Shown here one piece after another: positions 23,930 to 32,787 of a DNA stretch of 64,000 nucleotides (its first letter is position 1; each line of letters starts with the position of its first letter). The stretch comes from Sulfurovum sp. FS08-3 (GTDB lineage Bacteria; Campylobacterota; Campylobacteria; Campylobacterales; Sulfurovaceae): the NCBI GenBank assembly GCA_000830175.1, contig JQIS01000031.1:47589-111588 (forward strand). The letters are read 5' to 3'. The position numbers were made by a program, and so were the translations under genes. The notes beneath the pieces were generated by a model, which was given only the letters and a program-made list of their open reading frames with translations, made no database searches and had not been told where the DNA came from.

Positions 23930-25738
23930 CTACTCCACCGTCACGCTTTTGGCTAGGTTGCGGGGCATATCGACGTCGTTGCCTAGGCGTATAGCGACTT
24001 CTAAGGCCAAAAGTTGCGTGACAACCATCATCTCAAAAAACTCCAACATAGGGTGGTTTGCGTGGGTGGTTTGGATAAAATCATCGGCAAGTTCAAAGGG
24101 CAAAGGGGAGATAGCCAAAATGGTCGCATCTCTTGCGCTTAGCTCTTCGACGTTGGATTTAATCTTTTCGTATTGCATCGTTTGAGGCATAAGTGCGATA
24201 GTAAAAAGCTCACTATCGGCAAGTGCGATGGGACCGTGCTTCATCTCACCCGCTGGATAGCCCTCGGCGTGGAGGTAGCTAATCTCTTTGAGCTTCAAAG
24301 CTCCTTCGAGTGCTAGAGGATAGAATATGTCACGCCCGATAAAGAAAAATCCATGCCCATGAAGATAGCGTTTGGAGAGGCGGTTGATTTTGGCGTGGAG
24401 GGTATCGTTAAACTTAAGGGCGGTTGGGGTTTGGAGTATGGCACTGAGTTCTTGTTGAAGCTTCTCGTTGTCTATGGTGTGGCGTTGTTTGGCGACAAAA
24501 AGAGTAAACATCCACAGCACCATCACTTGCGTGGCAAAGGCTTTGGTACTCGCCACCCCTTTTTCTATCCCTGCACGGGTAAGGATTGCAGCGTCGCTTT
24601 CACGCACGATAGAGGAGTTATCGACGTTGCAGATACTAAGCGACCGTAACCCTGCCTTTTTTGCCATCTTCAAAGCCTCCAATGTATCGGCTGTCTCACC
24701 GCTTTGCGAGATAGTCACAAAGAGAGTATTGGGGGTAAGAAGCGGCTCTTTGTAGCGAAATTCACTGGCAATCTCGACGCTTGTTTTGATTTTGGCAAGG
24801 CGTTCAAGCAAATAAGCACCCACCATGGCGGAGTGATAGCTCGTCCCACACGCACAAATCTTAATATCTTCAATCCCCTCTAGCAAGGTGGTGTCAATCT
24901 CATCAAAAGCAATGCCATTATCCATCACACGCCCCATGAGGGTATCGCCCATTACGGTTGATTGTTCGTAAATCTCTTTTTCCATAAAGAAACGATACCC
25001 CTCTTTTTGTGCCATGGCTTTATCGGCACTGAGTTTTTGACGCACAAAGGTTTTGCTTCCATGAGTATCAAAAAGCTTCACCGCTCCTCCCTCAATAGCA
25101 CCGTATTGGCCATCTTGAAGATAATAGACCTCCGTTGCTTTGCCAATGATAGCCGTATCGGAAGAGGCAAAAAATATCTCATCCGTATTAAATCCCAAAA
25201 GCATAGGAGAGCCGTGTTTGGCAAAAAAGATAGTATCACTTTGGGCTTTGGTAATGAGCAAAATAGCGTACGCCCCTCGAAGCTCTTTGATGGTAGCTTC
25301 AAATGCCGCAAAGGGGTTTTTGAGGCGATTTTGGTGCGATTCAAAAAGATGTACGATTACCTCCGTATCGGTTTGGCTTACAAATGATGCACCTTGACTT
25401 TGCAACTGCTCTTTGAGTTCTTTGTAATTTTCGATGATACCGTTGTGAACCACAAAACTGTACTCTCCTAGATGCGGATGGGCATTGAGTTCGGTGGGTT
25501 TGCCGTGCGTCGCCCAACGGGTGTGACCGATAGCCACTCCAGCCCCTTGTGAGTGAAAATCACTCATTTTGGTCTCAAGATTGCTCAGTTTGCCTACAGC
25601 TTTGAAATGGCAAAGCTCCTCTTTGTCCATAATGGCAATACCCGCCGAATCGTATCCACGATACTCCAGTTCCCTAAGCCCCTCTATGACAATCTCTTTT
25701 TTTTCATTTTTTCCATAATACCCTACAATACCGCACAT
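23930..25738 (-). CDS. glmS: Glutamine-fructose-6-phosphate aminotransferase
   Basis: 602 residues. N-terminal class II glutaminase with catalytic Cys2 (MCGIVGYYG) and GHTRWATHGKP, then two SIS isomerase domains (TISQSGETADTLEAL; EMKHGPIALAD). Makes glucosamine-6-phosphate for cell wall and LPS. The C-terminus PRNLAKSVTVE is canonical. Third gene of the moeA-glnD-glmS operon, 3 bp after glnD. No glmS ribozyme is possible in that short gap. Confidence 0.98.
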   Translation of the reverse strand: MCGIVGYYGKNEKKEIVIEGLRELEYRGYDSAGIAIMDKEELCHFKAVGKLSNLETKMSDFHSQGAGVAIGHTRWATHGKPTELNAHPHLGEYSFVVHNGIIENYKELKEQLQSQGASFVSQTDTEVIVHLFESHQNRLKNPFAAFEATIKELRGAYAILLITKAQSDTIFFAKHGSPMLLGFNTDEIFFASSDTAIIGKATEVYYLQDGQYGAIEGGAVKLFDTHGSKTFVRQKLSADKAMAQKEGYRFFMEKEIYEQSTVMGDTLMGRVMDNGIAFDEIDTTLLEGIEDIKICACGTSYHSAMVGAYLLERLAKIKTSVEIASEFRYKEPLLTPNTLFVTISQSGETADTLEALKMAKKAGLRSLSICNVDNSSIVRESDAAILTRAGIEKGVASTKAFATQVMVLWMFTLFVAKQRHTIDNEKLQQELSAILQTPTALKFNDTLHAKINRLSKRYLHGHGFFFIGRDIFYPLALEGALKLKEISYLHAEGYPAGEMKHGPIALADSELFTIALMPQTMQYEKIKSNVEELSARDATILAISPLPFELADDFIQTTHANHPMLEFFEMMVVTQLLALEVAIRLGNDVDMPRNLAKSVTVE

Positions 25739-25741
25739 TGA

Positions 25742-28210
25742 TTATTTTTCTCCTTGGTTGATTAGTTCATTGATGATAAGCTCTTGATTGGAGCAAAAAT
25801 TGCCGTTTTGTTCGATCAAAAAGAGATCTTCGGCTCGGTTTTTGTGTGTATAGACTTTGGCAGAGATGATATCAACGCCCAGTCTATCAAAGATACCCAT
25901 AAGATACGACATAAGACCATCTTGATCGTGACATTTGATACTCATAGTAGCGTAGTTGTGCGAATGAGTGCAATCAATGGCTATCTCATCACGATGGAGG
26001 TAAATCGATGGGGGTTGTTTGAGTAGCGTGACGCTAAGGGCTTTGTGAATAATATCTTGAATATGGGGAATCTCCTCTTTGTCTATATTTTTGGCAAATT
26101 CGAGTTTGAAATACTTTTTGCCATCGTAAAGCTTGAAAATATCCATATTTTTGAGTTTAAGATAGCCCAATTTATTTAAGAGATAGTTGATATTAAGATT
26201 GGTATTGCGTACAAGCTCAATCGCCAAAAATCCTCCATTTGCGTCAATATTAAACCAATCCACACCCTCCATACTCTGCTCTACAATATCCAAAATTTGG
26301 GCTTTGGTATATTTCAAAAAGAGCAAATCGGCTTCGATGGAGAGTGCTTTTTTTTGGATGCGTTTGGGCAATTCGAAAAAGCGTGGACACTTTTGAAGCA
26401 ACTTCTCTTTGCGTACCCGTTTGGACATTTCGCTAAGGCGTTCATCATCATCAATGGCATCAAGTGAGAGCGTGTAGAGCGTTTGGATGAGTTTGGCGGT
26501 AAAATGGTTGTAAATATCTTTGCCTACAGCACTCATATCAGCATAGGTGAGGAGATAGATACTATCCAAAAGCTTTTTGGAATCAAACACATTGACAAAT
26601 TTATAAATGGTTGTGTGGTTGTAGAGATCCTCTTTTTGGGCGACATGGCTCATAAGGGTGTGGTGCAAAATGAGGCGATTACCCTGCTCGATAAGCGTAT
26701 CATCAAATCCCAACTCTTTGGCGTATTGCGAAAAAATCTCAGCTCCTACGATGGAGTGGTCACGCTCTCTGCCTTTGCCCACATCGTGCAAAAATGCTAC
26801 AAGTTTCAATAGGGCTTGTTCATCGCTAGAGAGTCCAAAAAAAAGCTCTTGAAGTTCACTATCGGCTATATTTTCCATATAATAGAGCGTCAAAAGCGAG
26901 TGAACACCCACGGTGTGTTGATGGTAGCCATCAAATTGCGGTAAATTGACCATTTTTTTAAAGGGAGGCACGATATAGCTTAGCATCGTAGCATCGGCAA
27001 AAAGCTCAAAGAGTTCGTAGGCATGAGGAGAGTAAAAGAGTGCTTTAATATGGGGATAGTGGCACTTTTCAAGCGTAGTAGAGACTCTGGTGTCAATCAT
27101 GGCTTTGATAAATCCCATAGGAATGTTTTGTCTATCTTTGGTTTGTCCTAGTGCCAAAAGTGCCTCTTCTATCGTTTGAGGAGGGGCATTGTAGAGGGGG
27201 TGCTGGGTATCTTGATGGAGTCCTAGTGTTTGGAGCATTGCATCAACCCATATCTTGCTAAAAAGATGTACTTTGCGTAAAGCGCCCAAAACCGTAGCCA
27301 AAAATCGCATCTGTTGGGTGTGATCCTCGTCGTATCCGAGCATTTTGGCAATAGCGGGAATATACTCCAATCGCAACCGATCATCTTTTTTGTTGAGTAC
27401 AATATGCAAAGCACTTCGCACACGAAAAAGCAACTCTAGGGCTATGCGAAACTCTTTGTAGTCTTGTTCTTGAACAATCTCTTGTGGGAGGTGTTTGATA
27501 TTGGGGGCATTGTAGAGTGTTTTGCCTATCCAAAATACCAAATTGGTATCCCTAAATCCCCCTTTGCCCTCTTTGAGATTGGGCTCCATGCTCAAAGGGT
27601 ATTTGGCGTGGAGTTGTTGGTTTTCTGCGAATTTGGCTACGATGAAGGCTTTGGGTTCGTGATTGATGATTTTGGTGATTTGGTTGGTAATGCTTGTCCA
27701 TAGATACTTTGAACCATCGATAAATCGAGACTCCATCATCGCCGTTTTGATAGTAATATCGCTATGGGCTACTTCAAAAAGCTCACCCACCTCATGCACA
27801 CGGTGACCGATTTTGAGTCCGCAATCCCACAGCGAATAGAGTATCTTTTCAATAATAGCTTTGGCATTAAATCCTCCAATCTCTTTGTAAACAAACATAA
27901 TATCAATATCGCTTTTGATAGACATCTCTTCACGCCCGTAGCTACCCAAAGCGACGAGGGTAACGGGGATGGAGTTGGTAAGGGGTTGATATTCTCTAAA
28001 CATCTCTCGTTTTACCGCTTTGTAGGCTAGAGAGATGATGGAGTCTATCTTTTTGGTGTGCGTTACCAGCAAGGCTTTGCCCGAACTTTCTTGAAAAACT
28101 TTGCCTAAAGTCGCAAAATAGTTATGAATATCGGCTTTCAAAACCTTTGCAATCTCAAAAGAGGGTGCGTTGTGGTAAATCAAATCCTCTATTTTCTCAT
28201 CGGTACTCAT
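25742..28210 (-). CDS. glnD: PII uridylyltransferase / uridylyl-removing enzyme
   Basis: 822 residues from ATG 28210 (the frame is open further back, into moeA, but without a ribosome site). Nucleotidyltransferase motif GSYGREEMSIKSDIDIMF near residue 105, the GlnD_UR_UTase domain, an HD domain with HDVGKGRERDHS, and two C-terminal ACT domains (one with CHDQDGLMSYLMGIFDRLGVD) that sense glutamine. Controls PII proteins according to nitrogen status, which suits a diazotroph. 11 bp after moeA. Confidence 0.93.
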   Translation of the reverse strand: MSTDEKIEDLIYHNAPSFEIAKVLKADIHNYFATLGKVFQESSGKALLVTHTKKIDSIISLAYKAVKREMFREYQPLTNSIPVTLVALGSYGREEMSIKSDIDIMFVYKEIGGFNAKAIIEKILYSLWDCGLKIGHRVHEVGELFEVAHSDITIKTAMMESRFIDGSKYLWTSITNQITKIINHEPKAFIVAKFAENQQLHAKYPLSMEPNLKEGKGGFRDTNLVFWIGKTLYNAPNIKHLPQEIVQEQDYKEFRIALELLFRVRSALHIVLNKKDDRLRLEYIPAIAKMLGYDEDHTQQMRFLATVLGALRKVHLFSKIWVDAMLQTLGLHQDTQHPLYNAPPQTIEEALLALGQTKDRQNIPMGFIKAMIDTRVSTTLEKCHYPHIKALFYSPHAYELFELFADATMLSYIVPPFKKMVNLPQFDGYHQHTVGVHSLLTLYYMENIADSELQELFFGLSSDEQALLKLVAFLHDVGKGRERDHSIVGAEIFSQYAKELGFDDTLIEQGNRLILHHTLMSHVAQKEDLYNHTTIYKFVNVFDSKKLLDSIYLLTYADMSAVGKDIYNHFTAKLIQTLYTLSLDAIDDDERLSEMSKRVRKEKLLQKCPRFFELPKRIQKKALSIEADLLFLKYTKAQILDIVEQSMEGVDWFNIDANGGFLAIELVRNTNLNINYLLNKLGYLKLKNMDIFKLYDGKKYFKLEFAKNIDKEEIPHIQDIIHKALSVTLLKQPPSIYLHRDEIAIDCTHSHNYATMSIKCHDQDGLMSYLMGIFDRLGVDIISAKVYTHKNRAEDLFLIEQNGNFCSNQELIINELINQGEK

Positions 28211-28221
28211 TAAATCTCTTC

Positions 28222-29439
28222 TTAGTGATTGATAAAATTGATTTTTTTGGAAGCGTGCTGAGATAGCGTAATAGGTATCATTTTGACACTTTGTGAGTGT
28301 TTGAGATGAGTAACCTCGGGGGCTACCACCACCATGCCATCGGCTAGATGCAAGGGCAATACCATACCCGGTGATTGTTTGGAGAGAGGCGTGAAGCTCA
28401 TGCCGTCGTATTGACCCAAAAGCACACTGTACTGCCCCCCTTTGATGTTGCATTTGGTATCAACAAGCGTGTGAATGACTCCGTGATAACAGCTCAAAGC
28501 ACCTTGAATATGCAAAATAAGGGGTTTGATAAAAATCTCAAAATTTACCGCACTTGCAAGGGGATTTCCTGGGAGATTGACAACAAAGCTTGTATCTATT
28601 TTGCCAAAAGTGGTAGGTTTGCCGGGTTTGATATCGACTTTTTCAAAAAAGACCTCCATACCCATTTGCTTAAATGCCTCTTTGGTGAAGTCCCTATCGC
28701 CCACACTCACACCGCCACTAGTGATAATCAAATCGCAATGAAGCGTTTGAGCAATGGTTTGTTTGATAGCTTCAATAGAGTCCGCCGAGGCACTTACATA
28801 GCTCACATCACACCCCAATGCCTTGGCTCTAGCGACAAAAGCAGGAGCGTTGGAGTTGTAGAGTTGGGCTTCGTGAAGCGTTTCGTAGTGGTGGGCTAGT
28901 TCATTGCCTGTGCTAAATACAGCCACTCTAGGTTTTCGATAGACCTCTATATGACTCATCCCTTGTGAGGCTAGAAGTGCAATTGTGTAGGGTTTGATAC
29001 TCTCTCCTCGCCCCAAAAGCCTATCGCCGATACGAATATCCTCACCTTCAAAACGGATATTACTGCTCTCTTTGATATTGCTGGGCAGTTCTATCCACTC
29101 CCCTTGGTGCCGTACGTTCTCTATGGGTACAACACTATCGGCTCCTCTAGGAATAGGGGCACCCGTCATGATTTTGATAGCACTGCCGATACTTACACTA
29201 TCAAGTGCTTTATCCCCTGCGTAAATAACATCTTTGCAAATCACCCGTTTGCCCTCATCGCGGCACTTGATGGCATAACCATCCATTGCGGAGTTGTCAA
29301 AACGAGGTAGATTAAGCGTAGCTAGATACTCTCTTGCAACGATTCTATCAACCGCACTCTCTATAGGGATGATTTCACTTGAAACAGTTTTCGCCTCTTG
29401 ATAGATAATCTCAAGTGCGTCCAATATTGATATTGCCAT
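28222..29439 (-). CDS. moeA: Molybdopterin molybdenumtransferase
   Basis: 405 residues with the MoeA blocks LPRFDNSAMDGYAI, GAPIPRGADSVVPIE, STGNEL and TSGGVSVGDRDF, and a C-terminal MoeA_C domain. Inserts molybdate into adenylylated molybdopterin to form Moco for formate dehydrogenase, nitrate reductase and similar enzymes. First gene of the moeA-glnD-glmS operon. Starts at ATG 29439 behind AAAGGAAAA. Confidence 0.96.
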   Translation of the reverse strand: MAISILDALEIIYQEAKTVSSEIIPIESAVDRIVAREYLATLNLPRFDNSAMDGYAIKCRDEGKRVICKDVIYAGDKALDSVSIGSAIKIMTGAPIPRGADSVVPIENVRHQGEWIELPSNIKESSNIRFEGEDIRIGDRLLGRGESIKPYTIALLASQGMSHIEVYRKPRVAVFSTGNELAHHYETLHEAQLYNSNAPAFVARAKALGCDVSYVSASADSIEAIKQTIAQTLHCDLIITSGGVSVGDRDFTKEAFKQMGMEVFFEKVDIKPGKPTTFGKIDTSFVVNLPGNPLASAVNFEIFIKPLILHIQGALSCYHGVIHTLVDTKCNIKGGQYSVLLGQYDGMSFTPLSKQSPGMVLPLHLADGMVVVAPEVTHLKHSQSVKMIPITLSQHASKKINFINH

Positions 29440-29527
29440 GGATTTTTCCTTTGATGCCTAGCGTTTGAGCCTCTCTAAGCCAAATAGTTTAGATTATAGT
29501 ATAATATCCGTTAAAAAAGGATTTATT

Positions 29528-29606
29528 GACTGATGTTACGCACTCTACCCATCAAATCATCTTTGAACCAGTCATTGTAAGGCACGAATTTTAAGTGTGC
29601 AAGGTC
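29528..29606. repeat. Internally deleted MITE-like copy
   Basis: Begins ACTGATGTTACGCACT as at 48518 and 56893, contains ATCAAATCATCTTTGA and GTCATTGTAAGGCACGAA, and ends AAGTGTGCAAGGTC, a decayed right end. It lies in the 215-bp gap between moeA and nikO; nothing else is visible there. Confidence 0.65.
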
Positions 29607-29654
29607 GCATAGAGAGTCCAAACAAAAAACACTACTACTCTATTGTTTGCCTCC

Positions 29655-30314
29655 TCACTTCTTGACAATCGAGCATAGCTCACCATTGTGAAGTCGGTAA
29701 ACGGTGGGGGCTAGTTGTTCTATGAAGCTTTTGTGGTGCGATACGATAATCATTGATTTGTCAATTGCGTTGAGTATCTCTACTATCTTTTGTTGCGACT
29801 CTTCATCGAGGGCATTGGTAGGCTCATCGAGTAGCAATATTTTGGGTTGGAGTATCAGCAATCCCGCCAATGCAACTATCTTCTGTTCACCTCCGCTTAA
29901 ATCAAAAACAATGCGTTGTTTGAGATGTTCTATATGCAACTCTTTGAGTATCCTATCGGCTTTTTGCAAAGCCTCCTCTTGTGCCTCTCCTCTTGCTCGT
30001 AGCGAAAAGATGACATCTTCTATGACCGTTGGACACAAAAAATGGTTGGTCACATCTTGAGGGAGATAGGCTATGGCGTTTCGGTATTTTTTAAACGCTT
30101 TGAGAGTGTTCATTTTGTCGTGAAATATCTCAACGTAGCCACTCGTGGGAGCAACAAGACCCGCAATAATCTTAAGCAAAGTACTCTTGCCACTGCCGTT
30201 TGAACCGATAATGGCTATCTTCTCTTTGTGTCCCAAATCAAGAGTGATGTTTTTTAAAAGTTGAACTTTATCATTTTCATAAGCAATATCCCTAAGATTA
30301 ACCCAACAACTCAT
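29655..30314 (-). CDS. nikO: Nickel (ECF-type) transporter ATP-binding protein
   Basis: 219 residues from ATG 30314, overlapping nikQ by 17 bp. Walker A GSNGSGKST near residue 36, Q-loop LPQDVTNHFL, signature LSGGEQK, Walker B LLLDEPTNALD and switch His in IIVSHH. CbiO/NikO-type energising subunit of a nickel or cobalt importer; last gene of the nikKMLQO operon. Metal choice is inferred from the neighbours NikK and NikL. Confidence 0.88.
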   Translation of the reverse strand: MSCWVNLRDIAYENDKVQLLKNITLDLGHKEKIAIIGSNGSGKSTLLKIIAGLVAPTSGYVEIFHDKMNTLKAFKKYRNAIAYLPQDVTNHFLCPTVIEDVIFSLRARGEAQEEALQKADRILKELHIEHLKQRIVFDLSGGEQKIVALAGLLILQPKILLLDEPTNALDEESQQKIVEILNAIDKSMIIVSHHKSFIEQLAPTVYRLHNGELCSIVKK

Positions 30315-30945
30315 AGATAACCTTTCCCAAAACACCCACGATACTTAGGAGCAAAATCTTCTCAAAAGGCTCTAGTTGGTTTGAGGTTAGAAAAAATATT
30401 CTATCTTTAAATCCTCTTGCTTGCATGGTTAGCTCCCTATCGTGTGATTTTTTTATCGCTTTGATAAATATCATACCAAAGATATTACCATAAGTTTGAT
30501 AGGAAAAGAGTGAAGTATTAGCTCTAAATCCTCTTGCTTTGAGGCTCTTTTGGGTCTCTTTGAAATCCCTCATCAAAGCATCGATAAGTGAGAGGGCGAA
30601 GTAGGTAACGCTCACTATCTTTGGAGCAAATCCTAGCCTATCAAGCCCCCTTGCGATATCGTATCCTTTGGATTGATAAAAGAGTGCAATATTAAAAAGC
30701 AGTATCAAATTGCTTCTCATAAACAACTCAATGGCTTGTAGGGGGTCTTGAAAGAGTACAAACACTACTAGTACAATAATGAAAAAATTAAGCACTATAA
30801 GTTTTTTGAAGATACCCCATACAAACTCTTTTTCGTGCAATAGTACTATCAAAAGAGGGAGTATAAAAAGCGTCTCAATAGGCGAAAAAGATACAACAAA
30901 GGAGTATAAAAAGGCGTTGATAAGCCTCAAAGACTCTCTGTTCAT
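30298..30945 (-). CDS. nikQ: Nickel ECF transporter transmembrane protein (CbiQ-type)
   Basis: 215-residue inner membrane protein with about five helices and two cytoplasmic Ala-Arg-Gly motifs (KSLKARGFR and LTMQARGFK) that couple to the ATPase, as in CbiQ/EcfT. It overlaps nikL by 4 bp and nikO by 17 bp, so the three are translationally coupled. Confidence 0.86.
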   Translation of the reverse strand: MNRESLRLINAFLYSFVVSFSPIETLFILPLLIVLLHEKEFVWGIFKKLIVLNFFIIVLVVFVLFQDPLQAIELFMRSNLILLFNIALFYQSKGYDIARGLDRLGFAPKIVSVTYFALSLIDALMRDFKETQKSLKARGFRANTSLFSYQTYGNIFGMIFIKAIKKSHDRELTMQARGFKDRIFFLTSNQLEPFEKILLLSIVGVLGKVIYELLG

Positions 30946-31355
30946 TGTTTGATTTTTTTAAGGAGAAAAAATATCAAAAATATAAGCAAAAGTCCCAACA
31001 TGGCATTTATCTGCTCCTTGCTTTGCTCACTTTGAAGATGACTCTTTAGATTTTGGGGGTGTAGGTTTTGTGTTTCTATCTCCTCTTTGACACTGTGTCC
31101 GCCCTCTGTATTGACAATAATCTCTAGGTTTTTGTGTGTCGCAAGATATTGGTATTTTCCCTCATCGTTTAGTACTCCCTTCAAAAGAATCGTATCGTGG
31201 TTTTTGATAAGAAGTTGGCACTTTTTGCAAGGGTTGCCGTTGGCAAAGTAGGAGTAAATCTCCACTCTTTCACCCTCTTGCGAGATAAAAAGATTGATTT
31301 TGTGGGCCCATGCGGTACCCAACAAAAGCCAAAAAGCAAAGAGATACCGTATCAT
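30942..31355 (-). CDS. nikL: NikL-like accessory protein of the nickel transporter
   Basis: 137 residues: signal peptide (MIRYLFAFWLLLGTAWA), a periplasmic domain with a CKKC pair (NGNPCKKCQLLIKN) and a carboxypeptidase-regulatory-like beta fold, and a C-terminal membrane helix (MLGLLLIFLIFFLLKKIKQ). It fits the NikL/NikN role as the small membrane-anchored partner of NikM. The CxxC may bind metal or be a disulfide. Located between nikM and nikQ. Confidence 0.72.
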   Translation of the reverse strand: MIRYLFAFWLLLGTAWAHKINLFISQEGERVEIYSYFANGNPCKKCQLLIKNHDTILLKGVLNDEGKYQYLATHKNLEIIVNTEGGHSVKEEIETQNLHPQNLKSHLQSEQSKEQINAMLGLLLIFLIFFLLKKIKQ

Positions 31356-31356
31356 G

Positions 31357-31950
31357 CTACTCCTTTAGAAGCGTTGGATAGACTTTTTTGAGAAAAAGAA
31401 GCAAAAACATACTCACAATACCCTCAACCATCATCGTCACGATATTAACCAAAAAGAGGGTGTAGGAGGCATAACCATACTCCTCTTTGGAAAAATACAA
31501 AATCAAACTCAAAAAGAGTGCAGCAAAAAAAGTGCCAATAAATCCAACCAAAAAATATTTGAGTTTATCGTTAAGACGTTGTACATACTCGATACGATAA
31601 AGATAGTAAACCATCACCGAAGGAGTCGCCATGATGAAGAGATTGACTCCGATACTCACAACACCGCCATACCCCAAAAGCAAAGCTTGAAGCAACAAAG
31701 CCACAAAAATAGCCACAAAACTGCTCCATCCCAAAAGTATCCCAATGACTCCCAAAAGAATAAGATGTATTTGCGTCACACCAAAGGGGATATGGATAAA
31801 AGAGGCGATAAAAAAGAGTGCACTAGCTACCGAGGTGAGTGAGATAGCCTCATTGTCAAGCTCTTTGAGTGCTTTGATTAAACCCAGCAAAGCCACTACA
31901 GAGACTACAATAGTGACTTCGAGTGTCAATACCCCATCGGAAATATGCAT
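31357..31950 (-). CDS. nikM: Nickel transporter substrate-binding membrane subunit (CbiM-like)
   Basis: 197-residue S-component with the N-terminal MHISDGVLT, in which the amino group, His2 and Ser/Asp region form the metal site in NikM/CbiM, followed by six or seven hydrophobic helices (for example GVTQIHLILLGVIGILLGW). Starts exactly at this Met, which must be the mature N-terminus. One base separates it from nikK. Confidence 0.9.
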   Translation of the reverse strand: MHISDGVLTLEVTIVVSVVALLGLIKALKELDNEAISLTSVASALFFIASFIHIPFGVTQIHLILLGVIGILLGWSSFVAIFVALLLQALLLGYGGVVSIGVNLFIMATPSVMVYYLYRIEYVQRLNDKLKYFLVGFIGTFFAALFLSLILYFSKEEYGYASYTLFLVNIVTMMVEGIVSMFLLLFLKKVYPTLLKE

Positions 31951-31951
31951 A

Positions 31952-32674
31952 TTAGTAGGCTTTTACCCACATCAAAGCACCGTTTTCTACGGGATAACTT
32001 CTCCCCTCATGTTCTAAGCTACCCTCTTGAATCAATGCAGCAAAGCCCCACCAACCCTTGTGGTTCATAACAAAAGAGAAGATGCCGTTTGCATCGGTTT
32101 TGACGATTTGAGTAATGTGTGCCTCTGTGGGTGCTTGAAGTCCAAATACATTGTAGAGTTCTACCTCTACTTCGACATCGGGGGCGGGTTTTCCATCGTG
32201 TAGGACTTTGGCACGAAATTGATTTCCGCTATAGAGTCCAAAGGGTTTGGTGAGAGGAACAATCTCATATTTCAATCCAATAGGCTCATCCCACCCCTTT
32301 TGCATACCAAAAGCACTGATTATCACCTTGGGAATATGCAAAATAAACTTCTCTTCGGCAGATTCAAAATAGGGTTGTGGCTCTACAAAAAACTTATAGA
32401 CGCTAGGGGTTTTGATGGTGCAACTACTTCTCCATGCTTTGTGTTCAAGCTTTCTTGATTGCGTTAGAGGCAGGGGTGTTTTGCGGTTGTTGAGGTATAT
32501 CTTGGGTGCTTCCATATCCATAGCGGTCTGTTCAAACGGGTGCATAAACGCAATATCAAACGCAATCGTTGTCTCATTTTTATCCCAAACGGTGTCACGG
32601 CTTGGCAAAAGGGTCAAAAAGTGTGCATGAGCAACCACTCCCAAACTCACTATCCATACAGCTATTTTCTTCAT
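31952..32674 (-). CDS. nikK: DUF4198 periplasmic nickel-binding component
   Basis: 240 residues from ATG 32674 behind AGGAG. Signal peptide MKKIAVWIVSLGVVAHA, then mature AHFLTLLPSRDTVW, whose early His is typical of NikK/DUF4198 proteins that hand Ni(II) to NikM. Beta-rich, with a terminal KGWWGFAALIQEG segment. First gene of nikKMLQO. The 113-bp upstream gap shows no palindrome I can claim as a NikR site. Confidence 0.85.
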   Translation of the reverse strand: MKKIAVWIVSLGVVAHAHFLTLLPSRDTVWDKNETTIAFDIAFMHPFEQTAMDMEAPKIYLNNRKTPLPLTQSRKLEHKAWRSSCTIKTPSVYKFFVEPQPYFESAEEKFILHIPKVIISAFGMQKGWDEPIGLKYEIVPLTKPFGLYSGNQFRAKVLHDGKPAPDVEVEVELYNVFGLQAPTEAHITQIVKTDANGIFSFVMNHKGWWGFAALIQEGSLEHEGRSYPVENGALMWVKAY

Positions 32675-32787
32675 CACTTCTACTCCTTTTGCATAGAGGG
32701 ATTGTATCAAAATTATCTTGAGGACTCTCTAAAAACCAACAAGGAGGTAGCCTTAAGAGTGTTGATTGGGATAGATGCTTTGTGTAT

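Noticed and set aside
25738..25742. glmS ribozyme or leader RNA before glmS
   Set aside because: Only 3 bp separate glnD and glmS, so no leader can exist there.
28211..28453. 81-codon N-terminal extension of glnD
   Set aside because: It lies inside moeA in another frame; the Met at 28210 fits the GlnD family start.
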